5,052 bases of DNA from Gallionella sp. (lineage in GTDB: Bacteria; Pseudomonadota; Gammaproteobacteria; Burkholderiales; Gallionellaceae). The notes beneath the pieces are model-generated. The model was not told where the DNA came from. It saw only the letters and a list, made by a program, of their open reading frames with translations, and searched no databases. Numbering within the stretch: the first letter of the stretch is position 1; each line of letters starts with the position of its first letter. The DNA is taken from contig JADGRM010000161.1 in assembly GCA_017880945.1 (NCBI GenBank), positions 1 to 5,052 on the forward strand, written 5' to 3'. Positions 1 through 4,879 of this stretch are shown here, in pieces. A program made the position numbers and the translations under genes.

Positions 1-174
1 GCTCCAGCTGCCGCTCCTGCCAAAGCGGATGCCAAGCCGGCTGCCAGTGCTGCTGCTCCTACCGCAAAGATGAAGCAACAGGACAAGATGAAGTCATGCA
101 ATGCTGATGCCAAAGCCAAGGCACTCAAGGGCGACGAGCGCAAGAAGTTCATGAGCTCCTGCCTCAAGGGTTAA
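1..174 (+). CDS. PsiF-repeat family small protein, 3' end only
   Basis: The frame is open from base 1 and gives 57 residues before a TAA stop. The start codon lies upstream of the window. The first ~22 visible residues are a low-complexity Ala/Pro/Lys linker. The rest, from about residue 24, reads KMKQQDKMKSCNADAKAKAL and continues to a C-terminal SSCLKG, with two cysteines at visible residues 33 and 54. This matches the PsiF repeat (named after the phosphate-starvation-inducible PsiF of Escherichia coli): a Cys near MKxCN, a KGDERKxFMSSCL segment and a Lys-rich helix. Family members are usually small exported proteins with one or two repeats and no established biochemical role. A signal peptide would be upstream and cannot be seen. 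A terminator follows directly, so this gene is the end of its own transcription unit and probably unrelated to pcnB. Family assignment is fairly secure; function is unknown. Confidence 0.85.
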   Translation, partial: APAAAPAKADAKPAASAAAPTAKMKQQDKMKSCNADAKAKALKGDERKKFMSSCLKG

Positions 175-194
175 GCTTCATTAGCCGCACCGGG

Positions 195-220
195 AACGCG
201 CCGCAAGGCGCGTTTTTCTT
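195..220 (+). terminator. Rho-independent terminator of the PsiF-repeat gene
   Basis: A perfect 8-bp stem, AACGCGCC (195-202) with GGCGCGTT (207-214), closes a GCAA tetraloop of the GNRA type. It is followed directly by a T-rich run, TTTCTTT, to about 221. It begins 20 bases after the TAA of the upstream gene and precedes the pcnB -10 box, as expected for an intrinsic terminator separating two units. Confidence 0.9.
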
Positions 221-228
221 TGGGGCTG

Positions 229-234
229 TATAAT
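229..234 (+). promoter_or_regulatory. Probable -10 box of the pcnB promoter
   Basis: A perfect TATAAT lies 47 bases before the pcnB ATG and just after the upstream terminator, where a new promoter is needed. No convincing -35 hexamer exists at 16-18 bp spacing (the region reads AAGGCGCG, within the terminator stem). A TG pair abuts the box but is one base off the extended -10 position. Transcription would start near 241. The -10 match is clear; promoter function is inferred. Confidence 0.6.
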
Positions 235-246
235 CCACGATCTTTG

Positions 247-261
247 CGCGACTGAGTCGCG
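247..261 (+). promoter_or_regulatory. Perfect short dyad in the pcnB leader (operator or RNA hairpin)
   Basis: CGCGACT-G-AGTCGCG is a perfect inverted repeat with 7-base arms around one central base. It lies about 13-27 bases downstream of the -10 box, so at or just after the expected transcription start, and is followed by GTTTTACATTTT. It could be an operator for a dimeric regulator or a leader hairpin with a T-rich 3' side resembling a weak attenuator. The structure is visible; the role is speculative. Confidence 0.4.
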
Positions 262-280
262 TTTTACATTTTAAGGTTGC

Positions 281-1645
281 ATGATCAAAAAATTCCTCAA
301 GCGTGTATTCCGCAAGCCTGCCAAGATAAAATCGATAGGGAATGCCCAGGTTATCCCATTCAGATTGCATGGCGTGACGCGCGACCAGATCAGCTACGGT
401 GCGTTGAAAGTCACCGACGGGCTGCAAGCAGCAGGCTATCAGGCCTATGTGGTTGGCGGTGCGGTGCGCGACCTGTTGCTGGAACGTATGCCAAAGGATT
501 TCGATGTGGCGACCGATGCCACTCCGGAGGAAGTGCGCCGGCTATTCCGTCGTTCGCGCATCATCGGGCGGCGCTTCCAGCTGGTGCATGTGATGTTCGG
601 CGAGGATGTGGTGGAGGTGTCTACTTTCCGCCGCATGATCGAAGCCGAAGATGCGCAGACCGACGAGCATGGGCGCCTGCTGCGCGACAATGAATTCGGC
701 GATCAGGAACAGGATGCGGCAAGGCGCGATTTTACCGCCAATGCGCTGTTCTACGATCCGAGCACCCAGGAGATCTACGACTATCACGGCGGTTATGCCG
801 ATACCCGCAATCATCTGTTGCGCATCATCGGCGACCCGCTGGTGCGTTACCGCGAAGACCCGGTGCGCATGCTGCGCGCGGTACGCTTGTCCGCGAAACT
901 GGGTATCAAGCTGGATGCGGCGACCGCCGCGCCGATCGCCAAGATGAAAAGCCTGCTCGACAACGTGCCGCAGGCGCGCTTGCTCGATGAAGTGCTGAAG
1001 ATGCTGTTGTCCGGGCATTCGGTGGAATGCATCAAGCATTTGCGCAAGATGAATCTGCACCATGGCTTGTTGCCGCTGCTGGATGTGATTCTGGAGCAGC
1101 CGATGGGTGAGAAATTCATCATGCTGGCGTTGCGCAACACCGACGAGCGTATCAGTCAGGACAAGACGGTCTCACCCGCCTTCCTGTTCGCGGCATTGTT
1201 GTGGCATGAAGTGCTGGCGACTTGGAAACTGCATCAGCAGCAAGGCGAGCGTCCGGTGGGAGCAATGCATGAGGCGATGGACGAGGTATTGGCAAGACAG
1301 AAGGCGCAGCTGGCCATTCCGCACCGCCAGGATGCGGTGATGAAAGAGATCTGGCTGATGCAGCAACGCTTCGAGCAACGCGCCGGACAACGACCGTTCC
1401 GTTTGCTGGAGCAATCGCGTTTCCGCGCCGGATTCGATTTTCTGTTGCTGCGCTGTGCCAGCGGCGAAGTGGATGACGAACTCGGACTGTGGTGGGACGA
1501 ATTTCAGGATACCAGTGCCGAGCGTCGCGCGGAAATGTTGCAGCCGGAAGGAGCGGGGGAAAAGAAACGCCGCCGCCGCAAGCCGCGCAAGAAACCTGAA
1601 GTGGCGGCAGGGGATGAATCGGCAGCGGATGAGCAGTCAGCATAA
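281..1645 (+). CDS. pcnB: Poly(A) polymerase I
   Basis: The 454-residue product is a class II nucleotidyltransferase that adds poly(A) tails to RNA 3' ends, which in bacteria promotes decay and controls plasmid antisense RNAs. The N-terminus has a basic MIKKFLKRVFRK segment. The catalytic head follows: YVVGGAVRD (57-64) with the GG motif at 59-60, then PKDFDVATDATPEEV with metal-binding D73 and D75. IIGRRFQLVHV (94-104) fits the signature that separates poly(A) polymerases from CCA-adding enzymes. RRDFTANALFYDP (148-160) and RYREDPVRMLRAVRLSAKLG (189-208) are the next conserved blocks. The C-terminal tail is strongly basic (KKRRRRKPRKKP, 428-439), usual for PcnB and probably RNA-binding. Length is normal. 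The start has only a weak AAGG at 273-276, but the N-terminal wording supports it. The gene has its own likely promoter. A palindromic repeat starts two bases after its stop, before folK, its usual neighbour. Confidence 0.97.
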   Translation: MIKKFLKRVFRKPAKIKSIGNAQVIPFRLHGVTRDQISYGALKVTDGLQAAGYQAYVVGGAVRDLLLERMPKDFDVATDATPEEVRRLFRRSRIIGRRFQLVHVMFGEDVVEVSTFRRMIEAEDAQTDEHGRLLRDNEFGDQEQDAARRDFTANALFYDPSTQEIYDYHGGYADTRNHLLRIIGDPLVRYREDPVRMLRAVRLSAKLGIKLDAATAAPIAKMKSLLDNVPQARLLDEVLKMLLSGHSVECIKHLRKMNLHHGLLPLLDVILEQPMGEKFIMLALRNTDERISQDKTVSPAFLFAALLWHEVLATWKLHQQQGERPVGAMHEAMDEVLARQKAQLAIPHRQDAVMKEIWLMQQRFEQRAGQRPFRLLEQSRFRAGFDFLLLRCASGEVDDELGLWWDEFQDTSAERRAEMLQPEGAGEKKRRRRKPRKKPEVAAGDESAADEQSA

Positions 1646-1647
1646 TT

Positions 1648-1803
1648 CTGGAAACAGCTCACACCACGGAATACACGGAATAAAACCAATGAATTTCGCA
1701 CTCTTTGATATTCACCCTGATATTCACCAACTGGGGGATGTCATAAAACACGCCAAGTTTGTTCTTTTCCGTGTATTCCGTGGTTATGAATTGCAGTTTT
1801 CAG
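1648..1803. repeat. Imperfect palindromic intergenic repeat between pcnB and folK
   Basis: An 18-bp perfect inverted repeat pairs 1663-1680 (ACCACGGAATACACGGAA) with 1767-1784. Outside it, CTGGAAACAGC (1648-1658) matches the reverse complement of GCAGTTTTCAG (1793-1803) at 9 of 11 positions, so the arms reach from two bases after the pcnB stop to four bases before the folK start. The left arm contains two tandem copies of CACGGAATA (1665-1673 and 1674-1682). The interior is visibly more AT-rich than the flanking genes and has no coding sequence. It resembles a dispersed palindromic repeat or small non-autonomous element; copies elsewhere cannot be seen from one window. It could also fold in the mRNA and affect pcnB 3'-end stability or folK read-through. 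No confident promoter was found in it. Confidence 0.8.
1706..1728 (+). repeat. Two-copy direct repeat, 11 bp, period 12
   Basis: TGATATTCACC occurs at 1706-1716 and again at 1718-1728, separated by one C, inside the loop of the palindrome between pcnB and folK. Two copies with no further units do not make an array. It may be a protein-binding site or replication slippage within the element. Confidence 0.6.
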
Positions 1804-1807
1804 CGTA

Positions 1808-2299
1808 ATGTCGCACATCGCCTTTATCGGGCTGGGCAGCAATCTGGGAGACCCGCACAGCCAATTGCAGCGTGCCTTCGTTGATCTTGATGGACTGCCC
1901 GGCACGCGTTTGACGGCACGGTCTTCGCTGTATCGCAGTGCGCCGCTGGGTTGTCTTGATCAGCCGGATTTCGTGAATGCGGTTGCAAAGATCGCGACGA
2001 GCCTGTCGCCGCAAGCGTTGCTGCAAGCCCTGTTGCAAATCGAACATCAGCACGGTCGCCAGCGCACCTTTCGCAACGCGCCGCGCACACTGGATCTGGA
2101 CGTGCTGCTCTACGACGATATGCAACTGCAAGAGCAGGGCCTGACGATCCCGCATCCGCAGATGCACCTGCGTGCGTTCGTGTTGCAGCCCTTGCTGGAG
2201 ATTGCGCCGGATATCGGCATTCCAGGCGTGGGGCAGGCGCAACGGTCATTGCAGGCTTGCCAGGATCAGGTTTTGGAGAGGCTAACCAGTGTTGTTTGA
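1808..2299 (+). CDS. folK: 2-amino-4-hydroxy-6-hydroxymethyldihydropteridine pyrophosphokinase
   Basis: This 163-residue cytoplasmic enzyme (HPPK) transfers pyrophosphate from ATP to 6-hydroxymethyl-7,8-dihydropterin, giving the substrate that dihydropteroate synthase joins to p-aminobenzoate in folate synthesis. Visible family blocks are FIGLGSNLGD (6-15), LYRSAPLG (41-48), DQPDFVNAVAKI (51-62), APRTLDLDVLLYD (91-103) with the Mg-binding Asp pair D96 and D98, and IPHPQMHLRAFVLQPL (114-129) with H116 and R122. Length is typical (E. coli FolK is ~159 residues). The ATG at 1808 gives the normal MSHIAFIGLGSN beginning, but the 20 bases before it (TTGCAGTTTTCAGCG) contain no Shine-Dalgarno sequence. 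A palindromic repeat occupies the whole gap to pcnB, so folK is either read through from pcnB or has a promoter I cannot identify. Its 3' end overlaps the next gene by 11 bases and carries that gene's ribosome binding site. Confidence 0.97.
   Translation: MSHIAFIGLGSNLGDPHSQLQRAFVDLDGLPGTRLTARSSLYRSAPLGCLDQPDFVNAVAKIATSLSPQALLQALLQIEHQHGRQRTFRNAPRTLDLDVLLYDDMQLQEQGLTIPHPQMHLRAFVLQPLLEIAPDIGIPGVGQAQRSLQACQDQVLERLTSVV
2275..2281 (+). promoter_or_regulatory. Ribosome binding site that fixes the GTG start of the kinase gene
   Basis: GGAGAGG lies inside the 3' end of folK, 7 bases before GTG at 2289 and 10 bases before the alternative TTG at 2292. The spacing favours GTG. Translation is probably coupled to folK. 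Confidence 0.75.
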
Positions 2300-2927
2300 C
2301 AAGTATCGTTACGTGGTCGTGGAAGGTCCGATAGGCGTGGGCAAGACCAGCCTCGTACATCGCCTTGCGCAACATGTGGGTGCCACGACTTTGTTGGAAA
2401 AGCCCGATGAAAATCCCTTTCTCGCCCGGTTCTACCAGGATCCGCCGCGCTATGCGCTGGCGACCCAGTTGTTCTTTTTGTTTCAGCGCGGCAACGAAGT
2501 GCGCGACCTGGCGCAGATGGATTTTTTTCGCAACAGCACGGTGTCGGATTATCTGTTCGAAAAAGATCCTTTGTTCGCACGTCTCAATCTGAACGAGGAA
2601 GAGTTCGCGCTGTATCAGCAGATTTATCGGACGCTGCAATTGCAGGCCCCTGTGCCGGATCTGGTGATCTATTTGCAGGCCGCGCCGGAAACGCTGGTGG
2701 AGCGTGTGCGCCGCCGCGCCCAACCTTACGAGAATGGCATCAGCGAAAATTATTTATATCGGCTTGCACAAAGCTACAGCGATTTCTTCTATCATTACGA
2801 CGCGGCGCCGGTGTTGATGGTGAACAGCGAACATCTGAATTTTGTCGATGGCGATGAGGATTTCACCTTGCTGTTGAAGCGCATTGAGGAAATGCGCGGA
2901 CCGCGCGAATTCTTTAGCCGGGGGTGA
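2289..2927 (+). CDS. Deoxynucleoside kinase (deoxyguanosine/deoxyadenosine kinase type)
   Basis: The 212-residue product belongs to the dNK family of P-loop kinases, which phosphorylate deoxynucleosides to 5'-monophosphates for dNTP salvage. Visible features are the Walker A loop GPIGVGKTS (13-21) after a beta-strand, a candidate catalytic base E37 in LLEKPDENPFL (the Glu equivalent to E53 of human dCK), an LFFLFQRGNEV helix (61-71), SDYLFEKDPLFARLNL (86-101), and an arginine-rich LID, RVRRRAQPYE (139-148). The ERS/DRS motif expected just before SDYLF is replaced by RNSTV. Base preference cannot be settled from sequence; purine deoxynucleosides are the usual guess. The GTG start fits the GGAGAGG site, and the reading frame overlaps folK by 11 bases, implying co-translation. 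Other Betaproteobacteria also place such a kinase between folK and panB. The stop codon directly abuts a palindromic element. Confidence 0.88.
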   Translation: MLFDKYRYVVVEGPIGVGKTSLVHRLAQHVGATTLLEKPDENPFLARFYQDPPRYALATQLFFLFQRGNEVRDLAQMDFFRNSTVSDYLFEKDPLFARLNLNEEEFALYQQIYRTLQLQAPVPDLVIYLQAAPETLVERVRRRAQPYENGISENYLYRLAQSYSDFFYHYDAAPVLMVNSEHLNFVDGDEDFTLLLKRIEEMRGPREFFSRG

Positions 2928-3164
2928 GGAGCCTCTGATTTAATCCTGCATGGTCGCGACAATGGCTTTGCGGGATGTGATGCAAGGAGCACAACATGGC
3001 AGACCGCCCGCAAAGCCTTGTCCCGAAGGGTTGCGACCAAAACGGATGCTTGCGGCGTTGCGCTCATTGGCATCGTAGTCCAAACTACGACCTTCGTCGC
3101 GCGTCTTGCAATCATCTCGTTTTGGTCTGCAACGCGTCCCATGAATGATTAGATCAGAGGCTCC
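2928..3164. mobile_element. MITE-like palindromic element between the kinase gene and panB
   Basis: The ends are 12-bp perfect terminal inverted repeats, GGAGCCTCTGAT (2928-2939) and ATCAGAGGCTCC (3153-3164). Pairing continues inward with gaps: TAATC (2941-2945) with GATTA (3147-3151), and CATGG (2949-2953) with CCATG (3139-3143). Inside are two large hairpins. In the first, GGCTTTGCGGG (2964-2974) pairs with CCCGCAAAGCC (3007-3017), extended by 2955-2962 with 3018-3025. In the second, 3030-3048 pairs with 3113-3133, including a perfect 9-bp core ACCAAAACG (3036-3044) with CGTTTTGGT (3118-3126), ending in an apical TCGTAGT-CCAA-ACTACGA hairpin (3073-3090). No transposase is encoded and no clear target-site duplication is visible. 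The size (237 bp) and ends fit a non-autonomous insertion-sequence derivative; a structured intergenic repeat of another kind is possible. Minus-strand open frames inside it look like by-products of the palindrome. Confidence 0.72.
3156..3160 (+). promoter_or_regulatory. panB Shine-Dalgarno inside the element's terminal repeat
   Basis: AGAGG lies 8 bases before the panB ATG and is the only purine-rich match upstream. It is part of the right terminal inverted repeat (3153-3164) and is exactly complementary to CCTCT at 2932-2936 in the left repeat. Confidence 0.65.
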
Positions 3165-3168
3165 ATAG

Positions 3169-3960
3169 ATGCGAACTACGCTGACCAAATTGCAAACCAT
3201 GCGCAGCAAGGGCGAGAAAATCGCCGTGCTGACTTGTTACGATGCCAGCTTTGCCACGCTGCTGGAAGCGCAGGGCATTGACGTGCTGCTGGTCGGCGAT
3301 TCGCTCGGCATGGTGTTGCAGGGACATGAGACCACGCTGCCGGTTACGCTGGACGACATGGCGTACCACACCGCCTGCGTGGCGCGCGGCGCGAAACAGG
3401 CGTTTATTGTCGCCGACATGCCGTTCGGCACCTTTCAGGTCAGCCCGGAAAAAACTTTCGAACATGCCGCGCGGTTGATGGAGGCGGGCGCGCAAATGGT
3501 CAAACTGGAAGGCGGCGCGGCTATGGTCGAGACGGTGCGTTTCCTTTCCGGACGCGGCATCCCGGTGTGCGGACACCTCGGGCTGACCCCGCAATCGGTG
3601 CATCAGCTGGGCGGCTATCGTGTGCAAGGCAAGGATTCCGCTGCCGCGCAAAAAATATTGGAGGATGCCGTTGCGCTTGAACAGGCCGGCGCGGGCATGA
3701 TCGTGCTGGAAGCGATGCCCGCGCTGCTGGCTGCGGAGATCACTGCTGCACTTTCCATTCCCACCATCGGCATCGGCGCGGGCGCGGCGTGTTCCGGCCA
3801 GGTGCTGGTGCTGCACGATATGCTGGATATCTATCCGGGCAAGAAGGCGCGCTTCGTGAAGAATTACATGCAGGGCGCGAACAGCATTGCAGATGCGGTG
3901 GCGAACTATGTTGCCGAAGTAAAGGCGGGCGATTTTCCGGCGCAGGAACACAGCTTCTGA
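3169..3960 (+). CDS. panB: 3-methyl-2-oxobutanoate hydroxymethyltransferase (ketopantoate hydroxymethyltransferase)
   Basis: The 263-residue cytoplasmic TIM-barrel enzyme transfers a hydroxymethyl group from 5,10-methylenetetrahydrofolate to 2-oxoisovalerate, giving ketopantoate, the first committed step of pantothenate synthesis. Length matches the E. coli enzyme (264). The metal and active-site residues fall where expected: D44 in LLVGDSLGMVLQGH (40-53), D83 in VADMPF, K112 and E114 in MVKLEGG, and catalytic E181 in VLEAMP. The blocks PVCGHLGLTPQSVHQLGGY (132-150) and IGIGAGAACSGQVLVLHDML (200-219) are typical of the family. The ATG is supported by AGAGG 8 bases upstream, although that site belongs to the end of a palindromic element. 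Its stop overlaps the panC start by one base, so panB and panC are translationally coupled. No separate promoter was identified; transcription may read through from folK and the kinase gene or start in the element. Confidence 0.98.
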   Translation: MRTTLTKLQTMRSKGEKIAVLTCYDASFATLLEAQGIDVLLVGDSLGMVLQGHETTLPVTLDDMAYHTACVARGAKQAFIVADMPFGTFQVSPEKTFEHAARLMEAGAQMVKLEGGAAMVETVRFLSGRGIPVCGHLGLTPQSVHQLGGYRVQGKDSAAAQKILEDAVALEQAGAGMIVLEAMPALLAAEITAALSIPTIGIGAGAACSGQVLVLHDMLDIYPGKKARFVKNYMQGANSIADAVANYVAEVKAGDFPAQEHSF

Positions 3961-4808
3961 TGCAAGTCGTTTCAACTGTCGCGGAACTACGTGCACGACT
4001 GGCCGATGAACGTGCCATCGCCTTCGTCCCAACCATGGGCAACCTTCACGAAGGCCATCTCAACCTGATGCGCCTTGCACGCGGGCATGGCAACTGCGTG
4101 GTGGCGAGCATTTTCGTGAATCCGCTGCAATTCGGCCCGAACGAGGACTTCGAGAAATACCCGCGCACGCTGGAAGCGGATTGTGCCAAGCTGCAAAGCT
4201 TGGCGGATGTGGTGTTTGTTCCATCGATCAACGAAATGTATCCCGCACAGCAAACCGTGTTCGTCGAGCTGCCGCAGATTGCCAACGAACTGGATGGCGC
4301 GTCGCGTCCCGGACATTTTCGCGGCATGGCGACGGTGGTGCTGAAGCTGCTGAATATCGTGCAGCCGCACACCGCGCTGTTTGGCAAGAAGGATTACCAG
4401 CAACTGCACATCATCCGCCAGCTGGTCGCCCAGTTGAATCTGCCGGTACGCATCATCGGCGGTGAGACGGTGCGTGCGGCGGACGGTCTGGCACTGAGTT
4501 CGCGCAACCAGTATTTGAGCAAGGCGGAGCGTGGCGAGGCGGTCTTTCTGTACCAGATGCTGCAAGGTATGCGGTTAGCCATCTTGCAGGGTGAGCGGGA
4601 TTTTGAACGATTGCAGCAACAGGCGGTCGAAGTGATGTCAGCGAGGGGCTGGGCTGTGGATTATGTAGTAGTGCGCAACCAGTCCGATTTGCTGCCACCC
4701 GGTGTTGTACAAGGCAGTCAGGCACAACGCGATCTGGTGATTCTGGCGGCGGCCAGGTTGGGCAATACCCGCTTGCTGGATAACGTTGAAGTTTGCCTGG
4801 TTGATTGA
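3960..4808 (+). CDS. panC: Pantothenate synthetase (pantoate--beta-alanine ligase)
   Basis: The 282-residue enzyme activates pantoate with ATP to pantoyl-adenylate and joins it to beta-alanine, releasing AMP and pantothenate. It has the cytidylyltransferase-like Rossmann fold: FVPTMGNLHEGHLNLM (22-37) carries the HxGH signature at H30-H33, then FVNPLQFGPNEDFEKYPRT (52-70), ASRPGHFRGMATVV (114-127), FGKKDYQQLHIIRQLV (141-156) and the KMSKS-equivalent GLALSSRNQYLS (176-187). Length equals the E. coli enzyme within one residue. The frame is open upstream to 3789, but the ATG at 3960 is chosen because the product then begins right at the family N-terminus and overlaps the panB stop as TGATG. A weak AGGAA (3944-3948) sits 11 bases upstream, so coupling to panB probably drives initiation. 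Seventy-one bases separate it from panD. Confidence 0.98.
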   Translation: MQVVSTVAELRARLADERAIAFVPTMGNLHEGHLNLMRLARGHGNCVVASIFVNPLQFGPNEDFEKYPRTLEADCAKLQSLADVVFVPSINEMYPAQQTVFVELPQIANELDGASRPGHFRGMATVVLKLLNIVQPHTALFGKKDYQQLHIIRQLVAQLNLPVRIIGGETVRAADGLALSSRNQYLSKAERGEAVFLYQMLQGMRLAILQGERDFERLQQQAVEVMSARGWAVDYVVVRNQSDLLPPGVVQGSQAQRDLVILAAARLGNTRLLDNVEVCLVD

Positions 4809-4819
4809 TTGCGTATAGA

Positions 4820-4851
4820 TTGATTACTTGGGCGGCAGGGTGCTATATAAT
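4820..4851 (+). promoter_or_regulatory. Probable panD promoter
   Basis: TATATAAT at 4844-4851 offers two overlapping -10 boxes. TTGATT (4820-4825) is a 4-of-6 -35 match, 18 bp from TATATA (4844-4849) but 20 bp from TATAAT (4846-4851). No terminator was found after panC, so panD may be transcribed both by read-through and from this site. The AT-rich box is distinctive against the GC-rich flank. Confidence 0.5.
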
Positions 4852-4879
4852 CCGCGCCCACTGAAATAAGAGGTGTCCT

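Noticed and set aside
1706..1728. Possible CRISPR-like or iteron array
   Set aside because: There are only two 11-bp copies with a one-base gap, with no spacer structure and no replication or cas genes nearby.
1646..1807. Promoter for folK (TTGATA at 1705-1710; TATGAA at 1785-1790)
   Set aside because: No pair of -35 and -10 boxes with 16-18 bp spacing could be made; each candidate lacks a partner.
1455..1808. Plus-strand frame of 117 codons overlapping the pcnB 3' end and the palindrome
   Set aside because: Most of it is an out-of-frame shadow of pcnB followed by repeat sequence, with no family features.
2928..3168. pan-motif riboswitch-like RNA upstream of panB
   Set aside because: The pan motif is a small hairpin with conserved bulged adenosines, reported mainly from Firmicutes, Chloroflexi and Deltaproteobacteria. 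The structure here is much larger, bounded by transposon-like perfect ends, and I cannot match the conserved positions. A covariance-model search (Infernal with the Rfam pan model) would settle it.
2795..3209. Minus-strand open frames (89 and 115 codons) across the kinase-panB gap
   Set aside because: They run through the palindromic element and into the kinase or panB coding sequence on the other strand, have no recognisable domain, and have no clear ribosome binding site. They are better explained as by-products of the repeat.
3789..3959. Upstream extension of the panC frame by 57 codons
   Set aside because: The extension lies wholly inside panB in another frame. The ATG at 3960 gives the normal PanC N-terminus and a TGATG overlap.
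4801..4825. Three TTGATT hexamers (4801, 4805, 4820) as a regulator-binding repeat
   Set aside because: Two overlap each other at the panC stop codon and the spacing is irregular, so chance is a sufficient explanation. The third is kept only as a -35 candidate.
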